Counted from the first letter of the stretch, positions 49,353 to 58,134 are shown. The stretch: DNA of 64,000 nt from Prauserella cavernicola (GCF_016595675.1 NZ_JAENJH010000002.1:868001-932000); one strand, 5' to 3'. The notes: generated by a model from the sequence alone, not told the origin. Program-made: numbers and translations.

Positions 49353-50964
49353 CGTTCTCGCCTCCTTCCAGCTCCGCCCAGAAGCCGCAGTGGTCCTGCG
49401 CGGCCAGGTCGACCGGCCGGATGCCGCCCGCACCCGGTGCCAGGGCCAGCACGTGTGGCGTCCGGTCCCCGGCGCGGAACCGGGGCCACCGGGGGCCGTC
49501 GGCGTCACCAGGGTCGCCGCTCCTGGCGAAGCCGGCCCAGTAGTCGATCATCTGGTCGGACAGTCGCCGCTGCTCCGGGGTGAACTCCGCCGCGATGCCG
49601 TGGAGGTCGAACAACGACCACAGCTCCGAGGCGTGCTGCGCGCCCATCGGCATCGTCGGTGGCGCGGGCGAGAGCAGTGGCGCGTCGGGGTCGGCGAACT
49701 CGTATTGGTACACCGGAACGTGCCGGTTCAGGGCCCGCGAGGTGCTGTACTGGTTGCACGCCCACTTGCGGTCGGTGGTGATGGCGGCCCAGCGCAGCGC
49801 CGCCGAGTCGTAGGCCCGCTCCGGGTACCGCGCCTCGACCTCGTCCTTGTGCTCGCCGAAGGTCTCGCGCATCACCGCCTGGTAGGTGGCCCCGCTCATC
49901 GGCTTGCCCTGGTCGTAGAACGACGTCGACTGCGTCATCTCGTCGCGGGTGTGGCCCGCCAGGACCGGCACCCGCTGCACCCGGCCGTACCGGATGGCGT
50001 CGGCTGGGTTCTCCGGCAGCACCTCGGTGCCGTAGGCGGGCTGGATGAACTTGTCCAGCTTCGGCATGAGCTTGTCCACCGGCAGACCGCGCAGGCAGGA
50101 CAGCACGGCGGCGTCGTGCTCGCCCTCGCAGCCGAGGTCGGTCGCCGCTCGCCTGCCCTGAGCCTCCAGCGAGGACAGCGGCTCGTAGATCGCGTCGGCG
50201 GACTGGCCCCGGTAATCGAAGTTGTCCAGCCAGTCCAGGTCGCACGATCCGCTCTGCAGCACCGCCTTGTCGAACAGCCCCCTCGCCGTCGGTGAGGTCA
50301 GGTGCGCGCAGTTGCTGATGCCGCCGGCGGACTGGCCCGCGATGGTGATGTTGCGCGGGTCGCCGCCGAACGACGCGGCGTTGCGGGCCACCCAGGACAT
50401 TGCGGCCTGCTGGTCCTTGAGCCCGAACGTGCCCGAACCGGAGAGCCCGGGATGGCCGAAGAAACCGAATACCCCGAGTCGGTAGTTGATGGTCACGACG
50501 ACCACGTCACCGCGGGCGGCCATCCGCTCGGCGTGGTAGTTGCTGCCCGCTCCCATGTAGAAGCCGCCACCGTGCACCCACACCACCACCGGTTTCGGCG
50601 CGGTGGCGCCCTCGGCGGGTTCGGACGGCGTGGTCACGTTGAGGTACAGACAATCCTCGTTCTTGCTGCCACCGGGGACCTCGACCGGGCCCTGCGGGCA
50701 CGCGGGCCCGGGCCGGGTGCCGTCGCGCACACCCCTCCACGCGGCCGCGGGTTTCGGGTCCTGCCAACGCAGTTCGCCCACCGGCGGCGCGGCGTACGGG
50801 ATTCCCTGGAACACCCGCGCCTGGTCGGTCACGGAGCCGCGCACCGCGCCCGTCTCGGTCCACACGACAGCGTCGCGCTGGTCGGCGACGGCGGCCTGGC
50901 CGGGCACGCCGAGGCCGAGTCCGACCGCGGCGACGAGCGCCAACCCGCGACGTGTCCTCGTCAT
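49330..50964 (-). CDS. Type B carboxylesterase, exported
   Basis: A 544-residue esterase with a signal peptide (about 1-28, GQAAVADQ). Family B features: EDCLYLNVTTP near residue 108, oxyanion WVHGGGFYMGAGS near 135, nucleophile Ser in ITIAGQSAGGISN near 209, Glu region GHTRDEMTQST near 336 and His in GAQHASELWSLF near 445. It hydrolyses carboxylic esters outside the cell; the substrate is unknown. ATG overlaps the stop of the upstream hydrolase gene by four bases, so the two enzymes are made together. Confidence 0.88.
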   Translation of the reverse strand: MTRTRRGLALVAAVGLGLGVPGQAAVADQRDAVVWTETGAVRGSVTDQARVFQGIPYAAPPVGELRWQDPKPAAAWRGVRDGTRPGPACPQGPVEVPGGSKNEDCLYLNVTTPSEPAEGATAPKPVVVWVHGGGFYMGAGSNYHAERMAARGDVVVVTINYRLGVFGFFGHPGLSGSGTFGLKDQQAAMSWVARNAASFGGDPRNITIAGQSAGGISNCAHLTSPTARGLFDKAVLQSGSCDLDWLDNFDYRGQSADAIYEPLSSLEAQGRRAATDLGCEGEHDAAVLSCLRGLPVDKLMPKLDKFIQPAYGTEVLPENPADAIRYGRVQRVPVLAGHTRDEMTQSTSFYDQGKPMSGATYQAVMRETFGEHKDEVEARYPERAYDSAALRWAAITTDRKWACNQYSTSRALNRHVPVYQYEFADPDAPLLSPAPPTMPMGAQHASELWSLFDLHGIAAEFTPEQRRLSDQMIDYWAGFARSGDPGDADGPRWPRFRAGDRTPHVLALAPGAGGIRPVDLAAQDHCGFWAELEGGENGAGTDHR

Positions 50965-51833
50965 GATCCCTCCCCCTGGCTCGCCAGTCCGGCGAGGATC
51001 TCGACCAGCTCGGGCCGGTGGAACGGGCCGACGTGCGGTGCGGCGACGCTGTGCACGTCGGTCGGGTTGTCCGGGGTCAGCCGGTCCGCCTCGCTGATGA
51101 AACGGTCCTGCAGCGAGAGCGGGATCAGCCGGTCCTCGGTGAAACGCACGTAGGTGCGCGGAATCCGGCCCCAGGTCTGCGCCTCGCCCCTGGCCTCCGA
51201 CACCGGGATCGCGGCGGTCTCGTCCGGCTCCAGCAGGTTGGCCAGCCAGCGCACGCCCTCGTCGCTGAAATCGCCTGCCAGGCACTGCTTGATCGCCTCG
51301 AACGCCTTGGGCTCCGCCGAGCGCCAGTTGATCCGGGTCACGCCGAGCTCGGCCGGGTCGCCGACCTTCATGGCCTCGATCAGGTGCACCAGGCTGCCGC
51401 TGTTCTCCGGAGTCTCCAGGTAGGCCAGCATGTTCGGCAGGTCGACGCAGCAGTACGCGGCGACGTAGACGACCCTGTCGATCAGCTCGGGGACCACGTT
51501 GGCGACCCGGCTCACGGTGACGCCGCCCTGGCTGGAGCCGACGAGGATCACGGGCCCGTGCTGCCTGGCCCTGCGCACCACGCCCGCGACGTGCTCGACG
51601 TAGTCGTGGATGGTGATCTCGGCCAGCGGCGACGGCTCGCTCGCCAGCGCCTCCAGGTCCTGCGGAGCCTGGTAGGAGCGCGGGATGAACTGGTTGTCGC
51701 CATGTCCGGGCAGGTTGACGGCCACGCACCGGTGCCCGCGCAGGGTGAGCTCGGTGACCAGACCCGACCAGCCGTAGGCGTTCGAGTTGGTGCCGTGGAC
51801 GAGGATCAGTGTCGGTCGTTCGTTCGTTGTCAT
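50961..51833 (-). CDS. Alpha/beta hydrolase (salicylate esterase/HNL-like)
   Basis: A 290-residue hydrolase. ATG 51833 (AGGGAACCC upstream). LILVHGTNSNAYGWSGLV near residue 8, GHGDNQF, nucleophile Ser in VILVGSSQGGVTVS near 95, and a C-terminal His in AAPHVGPFHRPEL. The lid and NLPGHGDN pattern resemble plant-type esterases and hydroxynitrile lyases annotated in actinomycetes. It is cytoplasmic (no signal peptide), whereas its coupled neighbour is exported. The GNAT gene lies 13 bases upstream on the same strand. Confidence 0.82.
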   Translation of the reverse strand: MTTNERPTLILVHGTNSNAYGWSGLVTELTLRGHRCVAVNLPGHGDNQFIPRSYQAPQDLEALASEPSPLAEITIHDYVEHVAGVVRRARQHGPVILVGSSQGGVTVSRVANVVPELIDRVVYVAAYCCVDLPNMLAYLETPENSGSLVHLIEAMKVGDPAELGVTRINWRSAEPKAFEAIKQCLAGDFSDEGVRWLANLLEPDETAAIPVSEARGEAQTWGRIPRTYVRFTEDRLIPLSLQDRFISEADRLTPDNPTDVHSVAAPHVGPFHRPELVEILAGLASQGEGS

Positions 51834-51846
51834 GGGTTCCCTTTCG

Positions 51847-52440
51847 TTATCCACCGTGGAGGTCGACGGGGCGCGGGTCGCGCAACATCGGCCAGAGTTG
51901 CGGCCCGTCGGCAAGGCGAACGGGCTCGCCGAGGTGCTCGAAGCCGTGCCGCAGGTAGAGCGCGCGGCTGCCGGGCGAGCTGGCTTCCAGGTAGACGGCG
52001 ACGCCGTCGTGGTCGGCGCGGGTCAGCCGGTCGCGCAGCATCGCCGAACCGAGTCCGGCGCCCTGACGCTCGCCGCGTACTCCCATGCAGAAGAGGTAGA
52101 GGTGGCTGGCGCCTGGATGGCGTGGAGCCAGCGCCTTTCCCAGCGTCCGCAAGCGGGCGGCGCTCGCGCCGTAGGCGACGTCCAGGTTTGGTCCGTCCGG
52201 TTCCGCGTCGGGCGCGGGCAGGGCGTGCCAGAGCGAGACGCCCTCGCCCTCGCCGACCAGGTACGTCTCCGCGCCGGGCTGTCCGAGCTGGTGGTGGTAG
52301 AAGCGCTGCTGGAGCCGGGTCCGCTCAGCCGGGTCGGGGAACAGCCACTGGGTGAGCGGGTCGTTCGCGAACGCCTCGGTGAGTACCGAGAGGACCGTGT
52401 CCTCGTCGGTCGCCTGTGCCCGCCGGATAGATGGGTGCAC
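51847..52440 (-). CDS. GNAT-family N-acetyltransferase
   Basis: A 197-residue acetyltransferase with GTG start at 52440. The acetyl-CoA loop is GVRGERQGAGLGSAMLRD near residue 121, followed by AVYLEASSPGSRALYLRHGFEHLG. An unusually long segment precedes it (SLWHALPAPD). The substrate is unknown. It precedes the two esterase genes on the same strand and follows the desaturase gene by 30 bases, so it could be part of a desaturase-led operon. Confidence 0.85.
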   Translation of the reverse strand: MHPSIRRAQATDEDTVLSVLTEAFANDPLTQWLFPDPAERTRLQQRFYHHQLGQPGAETYLVGEGEGVSLWHALPAPDAEPDGPNLDVAYGASAARLRTLGKALAPRHPGASHLYLFCMGVRGERQGAGLGSAMLRDRLTRADHDGVAVYLEASSPGSRALYLRHGFEHLGEPVRLADGPQLWPMLRDPRPVDLHGG

Positions 52441-52470
52441 GGGATGTCCTTTCTGCTCGGTGGAAAGTCC

Positions 52471-53493
52471 TCAGCCGACTCGTAGGGGCGCGCCCGCCTC
52501 GTGCAGATGCCGCAGGGCTTGCCGGTAGGAATCCAGCAGGCCCGTTTCGTGGTAGGGCACGCCGATCTCCTCGCAGTAGGCGCGGACCACCGGCGCCGCC
52601 CTGCGCAGGTTCGGCGAGGGCATGCTGGGAAAGAGGTGGTGCTCGATCTGGTAATTGAGCCCGCCGAGTGCGTTGTCGACGAACCGGCCGCCCCGCACGT
52701 TGCGCGAGGTCAGCACCTGCCTGCGCAGGAAGTCCGGCCGCTCGTCGCCGCGCAGCATCGGCATTCCCTTGTGGTTCGGCGCGAAGATCGAGCCGAGGTA
52801 GATCCCCCACAGGGCCTGGTGCACCAAGACGAACACCACGGCCTTGACCGGCGAGAGCACCAGGAACACCGCGGCGAAGTACCACGTGAAGTGCGCGACG
52901 AGCAGGGTGGCCTCGAGCCCGCGGCGCTTCATCTTCCTGCGGAGAACCGCGCGAATCCCGGAGACGTGCAGGTTCCAGCCTTCGAGCGTGAGCAGTGGGA
53001 AGAACAGGAACGCCTGCCACTTGCCGATGAACCGTGGGAGACCGCGGCTTTCGCGTGCCTGCTTGGTGGACCACACGAGGATGTCGGGGTCGACGTCGGG
53101 GTCGAGTTCCTCGTGGTTCGGGTTCGCGTGGTGGCGGGTGTGCTTGTCCATCCACCAGCCGTAGCTCATGCCGATGCCGAGGTTTCCAGCCAGCCGGCCC
53201 GCGAACTCGCTCGGCTTTCTGGTCCGGAAAACCTGACGGTGGGCCAGATCATGCGACACGAGCGCAATCTGTCCGAACAGGACAGCGAGGAAACCGGCGA
53301 CGGCCAGCTGCCACCACGAGTCGCCGATCAGGAAGAACGCCGCCCAGCCCGCTGCGAAAAGCAGGGCGACCGTGGTGATTCTGATGCCGTAGTACACGGG
53401 ACGCCGGTCCAGCAGGCCCAGTGAAGTGATGCGTGTGGACAGTCGCGCGAAGTCGCTTCCGGTTCGCGCAGCCGGGGATGCGATGGGGTTCAT
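52471..53493 (-). CDS. Membrane fatty acid desaturase
   Basis: A 340-residue membrane desaturase with three histidine boxes: HDLAHR near residue 86, HTRHHANPN near 121 and QIEHHLFP near 288, which bind the di-iron centre. Hydrophobic pairs at about 40-75 and 195-235 anchor it. It introduces a double bond into lipid acyl chains with O2 and an electron donor. Its promoter region holds two 13-base repeats overlapping a TACACT -10 box, and a GntR-TetR fusion regulator is divergently encoded, so it is probably regulated by lipids or membrane state. Confidence 0.9.
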   Translation of the reverse strand: MNPIASPAARTGSDFARLSTRITSLGLLDRRPVYYGIRITTVALLFAAGWAAFFLIGDSWWQLAVAGFLAVLFGQIALVSHDLAHRQVFRTRKPSEFAGRLAGNLGIGMSYGWWMDKHTRHHANPNHEELDPDVDPDILVWSTKQARESRGLPRFIGKWQAFLFFPLLTLEGWNLHVSGIRAVLRRKMKRRGLEATLLVAHFTWYFAAVFLVLSPVKAVVFVLVHQALWGIYLGSIFAPNHKGMPMLRGDERPDFLRRQVLTSRNVRGGRFVDNALGGLNYQIEHHLFPSMPSPNLRRAAPVVRAYCEEIGVPYHETGLLDSYRQALRHLHEAGAPLRVG

Positions 53494-53510
53494 GGTCGCC
53501 TAACCAGGAT

Positions 53511-53545
53511 GCGTACAGCGTATCGATCTTTCGCGTACAGTGTAT
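53511..53545. promoter_or_regulatory. Two operator-like repeats in the desaturase promoter
   Basis: GCGTACAGCGTAT (53511-53523) and GCGTACAGTGTAT (53533-53545) are direct repeats 22 bases apart, two helix turns, each with an imperfect dyad (TACA-G-TGTA in the second). On the minus strand TTGACG, a 16-base spacer and TACACT form a promoter whose -10 box lies in the second repeat, so a bound repressor would block it. Confidence 0.65.
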
Positions 53546-53585
53546 TTGCGATGCCCGACACGTCAACTAAATACGTAGAAAATGC

Positions 53586-53629
53586 TTGACAAAGTGTACT
53601 AGTTGGGTAATGAGTGAACTAGTACACTT
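53586..53629 (+). promoter_or_regulatory. Promoter and 13-bp dyad operator of the regulator gene
   Basis: TTGACA (53586-53591), a 16-base spacer and TAATGA (53608-53613) form a plausible promoter for the regulator. AAGTGTACTAGTT (53592-53604) and its exact complement AACTAGTACACTT (53617-53629) flank a 12-base gap and cover spacer and -10 box, the layout of an autorepressor operator. GTGTAC relates it to the repeats on the desaturase side. Confidence 0.7.
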
Positions 53630-53673
53630 CCGCGAGGTAGCCTCACGTCGAGGTCGATGATCAGGAGGAACGC

Positions 53674-54618
53674 ATGCCGCGCGCAGCACGACCGGATCCG
53701 CCGTATCTGCGGATCGTCGCCGAGATCGGCGCGAGAATCCGCTCCGGTGAGCTCCGGTCCGGCGAGCGGATGCCGTCGATCCGCCAGATCGCCGAGCGCT
53801 GGGGTGTCGCCGTGGCGACCGCGACCAGGGCTGTCGCCGCGTTGCGCGAGGAGGGGCTGGTCGAGTCGAAGGTCGGTTCCGGCACGATCGTCAGCGCGGG
53901 CCGGAAACACCCGGTCGGCCCGGCGCAGCCGCCGCCGGTCGCCGCCGAGTCGTCGCGGCAGGCGCTGAACCGGGAGCACATGCTCCGCGCCGCCATCGCG
54001 ATCGCCGACGTCGAGGGTCTCGACGCCGTGTCGATGCGCCGGGTCGCGGCCGAGCTCGGTGTCGGTCCCATGTCGCTGTATCGCCACGTCTCGACCAAGG
54101 ATGAACTGGTGACCGAAATGGCCGATCAGGTGTTCGGCGAGCCCGAACTGCCCGACCCGGGGCCCGACGGATGGCGCGCGAAGCTCGAGCTCGTCTCCCG
54201 GCTGCAGTGGTCGCTGTGCTGGCGGCACCCGTGGCTGCCCAGGGCCGTCTCGTTCACCCGCCCCTCGTTCGCGCCGAATCTGGTGGCCCACACCGAGTGG
54301 ACGTTGCGCGCGCTCGACGAGCTCGGGTTGTCGAAGACGACGCGCATGCAGGAAGCGCTCACGCTGCATTCGCTGGTGATCACGGCCGCGTTGTCGATGG
54401 CGGACGAGGTCGAGGCCGAGCAGGAGTCCGGGCTGACGCAGGACCGGTGGCTGATGGCGCAGCGGGCGCGCGCCGATGAGCTCTTCGCCAGTGGGCGGTA
54501 TCCGCTGCTGGCCGAGATGCGTGAGGAGGCGGCGTCGGATCTGGACGGATTGTTCGAGTACGGCCTCGCACGCCATCTGGACGGGTTCGCGGTACTGGTG
54601 GCCGAGCGCACGTCATAG
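53674..54618 (+). CDS. GntR-TetR fusion transcription regulator
   Basis: A 314-residue regulator with two DNA-binding domains. Residues about 8-75 are a GntR winged helix (YLRIVAEIGARIRSGELRSGERMPSIRQIAERWGVAVATATRAVAALREEGLVESKVGSGTIV). Residues about 98-145 are a TetR helix-turn-helix (HMLRAAIAIADVEGLDAVSMRRVAAELGVGPMSLYRHVSTKDEL), followed by a TetR C-terminal ligand domain to the end. TetR proteins normally lack the first part. It is divergent from the desaturase gene, and two kinds of operator lie between them, one possibly for each domain. Confidence 0.88.
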   Translation: MPRAARPDPPYLRIVAEIGARIRSGELRSGERMPSIRQIAERWGVAVATATRAVAALREEGLVESKVGSGTIVSAGRKHPVGPAQPPPVAAESSRQALNREHMLRAAIAIADVEGLDAVSMRRVAAELGVGPMSLYRHVSTKDELVTEMADQVFGEPELPDPGPDGWRAKLELVSRLQWSLCWRHPWLPRAVSFTRPSFAPNLVAHTEWTLRALDELGLSKTTRMQEALTLHSLVITAALSMADEVEAEQESGLTQDRWLMAQRARADELFASGRYPLLAEMREEAASDLDGLFEYGLARHLDGFAVLVAERTS

Positions 54619-54694
54619 CAGCTCAGCGTCGTATTCGCTGAAGGTATACGCGCAATGTATAGTCGTCGTGTGTAGACCGGCGAACGGAGATCTG

Positions 54695-56203
54695 ATGAAG
54701 CGAAAGTTGGCGATGCTGTGCGCCGCGGCGACGACAGCGGGGGCCGCGCTCGTCGGTGCGCCCGTGGCTGCCTCGGCCGAGCCCGCGGGCTCTGACCTGG
54801 CGTGGCAACGGTGCTCACCCGACGAACCGGAGAACTTCCAGTGCGCGACCGTGACCGTGCCGCTGGACTACGCAGACCCGGACGGGCGCACGATCGACGT
54901 GACGATCTCCCGGCTCAAGGCGGCCGAGTCCGCCAAGCGCAAGGGCGTGCTGCTGATGAACCCGGGCGGGCCGGGGGCGTCCGGGCTCACCCTGCCGCTC
55001 ACCACGGGTTCGCGGCTGCCGCAGGAGGTCAAGGACAGCTACGACCTGATCGGCTTCGACCCGCGTGGCATCGGCCGGAGCACGCCCATCTCGTGCGGCC
55101 TCGAGCACGGGTGGTCGCCGATGCCGTTCGACCCGGAGACGTTCGACCAGACGGTGGCCGACACCAAGGAGATGGCGAACGCGTGCCTGTCGAAGCAGCC
55201 GGACCTGCTGCCGTTCATCACGACCCGCAACACCGCCCGCGACCTGGACGCGATCCGTACCGCGCTGGGTGAGCGGACGATCTCCTACTTCGGGATCTCC
55301 TACGGCACTTACCTCGGCGCCGTCTTCACCGAGATGTTCCCCGACAGCGTCGACAAGGTGGTGCTCGACAGCAGCGTCGACCCGGAGCGGGTGTGGCGCG
55401 GCATGGTGCAGATCTGGGCGCTCGGCGCCGAACGCGGCTTCCAGGTGTTCGCCGAATGGGCCGCCGAACGCGACGCGGAGTACCACCTCGGCGAGAGTGC
55501 CGACGACGTGTCGGCGCTGTTCCGCGACCTGCTCACCCGCCTGGATCGCGAACCGGTGCGGCTCGACGGCGAGACCGTGGACGGAAACGTGCTGCGGTCC
55601 GAGGCGCTCTCGGCCGGGCCCACCGATGACGTGAACGCGGACTACGCCGAGTTCCTCGGGCGCGTGCGCGCCGCCGCGGACGGTGAACCGGCTGCCCGCA
55701 CCGGTGCCGCGTTGAAGCAGGCGCCGGCGGTGCCGAACCGGTGGCAGGACGAGGTTCCGCCTGACAACTCCGACTCCGCGTTCCTCGCCGTGGTGTGCGG
55801 GGACGCGGTGTGGCCACGCGACGTGGAGCGCTACCGGCGCGACGCGATCCAGGACGGCAGGCGCTACCCGATCTTGGGGGCGGTCACCTCGAACATCGCG
55901 CCGTGCGCGTTCTGGCCGGAACCGCGCGAACCCGCGACGGAGGTCGGGGAGGTCGACAGCGAGGTGCTGCTGGTGCAGAACTCCCACGACTCCCAGACGC
56001 CCATCGAGGGCGCGGCGAACCTCAGGGAGCTGCTGGGCGACAACGCGCGGATGGCGCTCGTGGACGGTTCGTGGGAGCACGGCGCCTACCCGGGCAACTG
56101 CGCGGACTCGGTCGTCACGCGGTACCTGATGGGCGACGGTCTGCCCGAACAGGACACGACGTGTCAGACCGCCAAGCCGCCGGTGGGCGGCAGCGGTTCC
56201 TGA
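54695..56203 (+). CDS. Exported tripeptidyl aminopeptidase-like hydrolase
   Basis: A 502-residue exported protein (signal peptide about 1-27, VAASAEPAG; ribosome site GGAGA). Alpha/beta-hydrolase core: LLMNPGGPGASG oxyanion loop near residue 87, DLIGFDPRGIGRST near 114, nucleophile Ser in YFGISYGTYLGAV near 198, Asp in VQNSHDSQTPIEGA near 431 and His in DGSWEHGAYPG near 458. This matches the Streptomyces tripeptidyl aminopeptidase/SlpD-SlpE family, which remove peptides from protein N-termini outside the cell. Cysteine pairs are probably disulfides. A hairpin ends the transcript. Confidence 0.88.
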   Translation: MKRKLAMLCAAATTAGAALVGAPVAASAEPAGSDLAWQRCSPDEPENFQCATVTVPLDYADPDGRTIDVTISRLKAAESAKRKGVLLMNPGGPGASGLTLPLTTGSRLPQEVKDSYDLIGFDPRGIGRSTPISCGLEHGWSPMPFDPETFDQTVADTKEMANACLSKQPDLLPFITTRNTARDLDAIRTALGERTISYFGISYGTYLGAVFTEMFPDSVDKVVLDSSVDPERVWRGMVQIWALGAERGFQVFAEWAAERDAEYHLGESADDVSALFRDLLTRLDREPVRLDGETVDGNVLRSEALSAGPTDDVNADYAEFLGRVRAAADGEPAARTGAALKQAPAVPNRWQDEVPPDNSDSAFLAVVCGDAVWPRDVERYRRDAIQDGRRYPILGAVTSNIAPCAFWPEPREPATEVGEVDSEVLLVQNSHDSQTPIEGAANLRELLGDNARMALVDGSWEHGAYPGNCADSVVTRYLMGDGLPEQDTTCQTAKPPVGGSGS

Positions 56204-56224
56204 TCCGAAGTATCCACAATGGAA

Positions 56225-56261
56225 CCGGCGCGGTGTGGCTCGCGAGGTCGCACCGCGCCGG
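56225..56261. terminator. Bidirectional hairpin
   Basis: A perfect 11-bp stem (CCGGCGCGGTG at 56225-56235 with 56251-56261) lies between the convergent peptidase and methyltransferase genes, two bases from the latter's stop. Confidence 0.78.
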
Positions 56262-56263
56262 GG

Positions 56264-56866
56264 TCAGTTCTTCCTTGCGTGGACCCGTTCGATCGCGCCG
56301 TAGGTCGTGCGCTGCGATTCCACCACGTCGAGCCCCAGCGCCGCGAGCCTACGGATCGGGCGGCGCGTGTAGTGCTCGCCCTGCGCCGGGATGCTGACCA
56401 CGTCGACCAGGTGCTGGAGCACGCGCACCGGCACCGACGACGCGGCTACGTGGTCGGCCAGCAGCAGCCTGCCGCCGGGACGCAGCACGCGCGCCGCCTC
56501 GGCCAGTGCGCGGCGATGGTCGCTCACGCAGCACAGCGAGAACGTGCTCACCACGGTGTCGAAGGAGTCCGGCGCGAACGGCAGGTCCGTCGCGTCGGCC
56601 ACGCGCAGGTCGATCCGGCGGCCCAGCGACTCGGCCCTGCGGAGCGCCTCGGCGAGCATCGACGGGCTCCACTCGATGCCCGTCAGCTCCACCTCCGCCG
56701 GGTAGTGCGGCAGGTTCAGGCCCGTGCCCACGGCGAGTTCCAGCGTCGAACCCACGGCCCGGCCGCAGACCCACGGCCTGCTCTCGGCGAAGTACCGGCG
56801 CTCCGCCGTTGCCCTGCGCGCGTCGTAGTCGGCCGCCTGGCGGTCCCAGTACGCCCGTCTGCTCAC
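56264..56866 (-). CDS. Class I SAM-dependent methyltransferase
   Basis: A 200-residue methyltransferase of the UbiE type. SAM-binding motif LELAVGTGLNLPHYP near residue 42, acidic loop LTGIEWSPSML, VADATDLPFAPDSFDTVVSTFSLCCV near 88-113 and LRPGGRLLLADHV near 129. The C-terminal part (ADH...QHLVDVVSIPAQGEHYTRRP) recalls phospholipid or menaquinone methyltransferases, but the acceptor is not known. The start overlaps the MarR gene stop by four bases; third gene of a coupled operon. Confidence 0.86.
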   Translation of the reverse strand: MSRRAYWDRQAADYDARRATAERRYFAESRPWVCGRAVGSTLELAVGTGLNLPHYPAEVELTGIEWSPSMLAEALRRAESLGRRIDLRVADATDLPFAPDSFDTVVSTFSLCCVSDHRRALAEAARVLRPGGRLLLADHVAASSVPVRVLQHLVDVVSIPAQGEHYTRRPIRRLAALGLDVVESQRTTYGAIERVHARKN

Positions 56867-57288
56867 GGCCGATCCGCACGGGTGAGCTGGGCCAGTGCCG
56901 CCTTGACGTCGGCGAAGCGCTCGGCTCCCACCTCGCGGGCGCCCCGGTGTTCCAGTTCCTCGAAGTACTCGGCCGCGACCTTCGCCGCCTGTTCGCCCCG
57001 GTCGGCGAAGACGACCACGCGCGCCCGGCCGTCCTTCGGGTCCGGCACGCGCCGGACGTAGCCCGCCCGCTCCAGGTACGCCACCAGTTCGCTGATCGCC
57101 TGCGTGGTCATCCCGGCCCGGCTCGCCAGCGCCGTCGGTCTGCTGCCGTCGCAGTCGATGCGCGCCAGCACGTTGACGACGTGAGTGGGTCGCAGGTCGG
57201 GGAAACCGTGGCCGGCCAGGTGTTCGTGCAGTCCGGCGAGCACCTGGTCGAGCAGCCGGCTGACCAGCTGCGGCAGTGAGTCCGTCAC
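56863..57288 (-). CDS. MarR-family transcription regulator
   Basis: A 141-residue regulator with GTG start at 57288 inside the stop codon of the hydrolase gene. The winged helix is at about 30-100: RPTHVVNVLARIDCDGSRPTALASRAGMTTQAISELVAYLERAGYVRRVPDPKDGRARVVVF. MarR proteins are dimers released from DNA by small phenolic or lipophilic ligands. The dyad TTACT-N11-AGTAA upstream of the first gene of its operon is a candidate site, implying autoregulation. Confidence 0.88.
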   Translation of the reverse strand: MTDSLPQLVSRLLDQVLAGLHEHLAGHGFPDLRPTHVVNVLARIDCDGSRPTALASRAGMTTQAISELVAYLERAGYVRRVPDPKDGRARVVVFADRGEQAAKVAAEYFEELEHRGAREVGAERFADVKAALAQLTRADRP

Positions 57289-58064
57289 GTCGCGCCCTCT
57301 CGGATCGGATGCCGTCGGGCCCAGCCCGCGACGGCGTCGGTGAACGCCTCCGGGCTGCAGAGGTTCGACGGGTCGACGGCGTCGTCGATGAGCGCGAACT
57401 CCGAGCGCGGCAGTGCGTCGTCGATGCGGCGCATCATCGCCACGCCGGTGGCCATCGCGGCGCCCGCCAGACACAGCGTCGGGACCTCGCAGTCGTGCAG
57501 CCGCTCCTCCAGCCTGATCGCGTTGACGGCCCTGCGCTGCTTCACGAGGTCGCTCCGGCGGGTGGTCGTCAGTGTGTCTGCCACCGCTTGCCCTGCCTCC
57601 GGCCAGCGCCGGTAAAGCCGTTGTTCGAGCGCGGCCAGGCGGCGCGCGGGCAACCGGTACAGCAGCGGCTGGAGCCCGGCCGAGGCCATCAGCAGCCGCT
57701 CGGACAGGCTGCGGGGCCGCATGTCGCACAGGCTGTCGCAGAGCACCGCCGACGCGACGCGCTCGGGGTGCTCCAGCATCAGCGTCTGTGCAACAACCCC
57801 GCCGTAGGAGACGCCCACCAGGTGCGCCGAGGCGATGCCCCGTTCGTCCAGCGCGGCCACGACGTCGCGGGCCTGCGTGCGCAGGACGTCGTGCTCCTCG
57901 ACTCCGGTCAGGGAGCGCGAACGGCCGCAGCCGCGCAGGTCGACCGCGAGGCAACGGAACTCGTGCTGGAGCACCTCGACCTGCGGCGTGTACATGCGGT
58001 GGGTCCCGCCCAGGATGGGCAGCAAAACCAGCGCGGGGCCTTCGCCCTCGTCGAGTACGAACAT
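57285..58064 (-). CDS. Alpha/beta hydrolase fold protein lacking a full triad
   Basis: A 259-residue protein with ATG 58064 (GGGAGG upstream); a longer frame runs through palindrome copy 5 but is not the gene. The fold is normal: LVLLPILGGTHRMY, VDLRGCGRSRSL and nucleophile Ser in LVGVSYGGVVAQTL near residue 85. The acid position reads LCLAGAAMATG (no Asp), and where DAGH is expected it reads IDDAVDPSNLCSPEAF, with no His. It is probably not a standard hydrolase and may be a binding or sensor protein. It is first in an operon with MarR and methyltransferase genes. Confidence 0.8.
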   Translation of the reverse strand: MFVLDEGEGPALVLLPILGGTHRMYTPQVEVLQHEFRCLAVDLRGCGRSRSLTGVEEHDVLRTQARDVVAALDERGIASAHLVGVSYGGVVAQTLMLEHPERVASAVLCDSLCDMRPRSLSERLLMASAGLQPLLYRLPARRLAALEQRLYRRWPEAGQAVADTLTTTRRSDLVKQRRAVNAIRLEERLHDCEVPTLCLAGAAMATGVAMMRRIDDALPRSEFALIDDAVDPSNLCSPEAFTDAVAGWARRHPIREGAT

Positions 58065-58105
58065 CGGAACCTCCCTTGGACGGTTCACGAACTTTATCAG
58101 GCAGC

Positions 58106-58126
58106 TTACTAAAGCTTCCTGAGTAA
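58106..58126. promoter_or_regulatory. Candidate MarR operator
   Basis: TTACT (58106-58110) and AGTAA (58122-58126) are separated by 11 bases, 42 bases upstream of the first gene of the hydrolase-MarR-methyltransferase operon. The size and AT-richness suit MarR sites. The assignment is inference. Confidence 0.45.
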
Positions 58127-58134
58127 TAACAACC

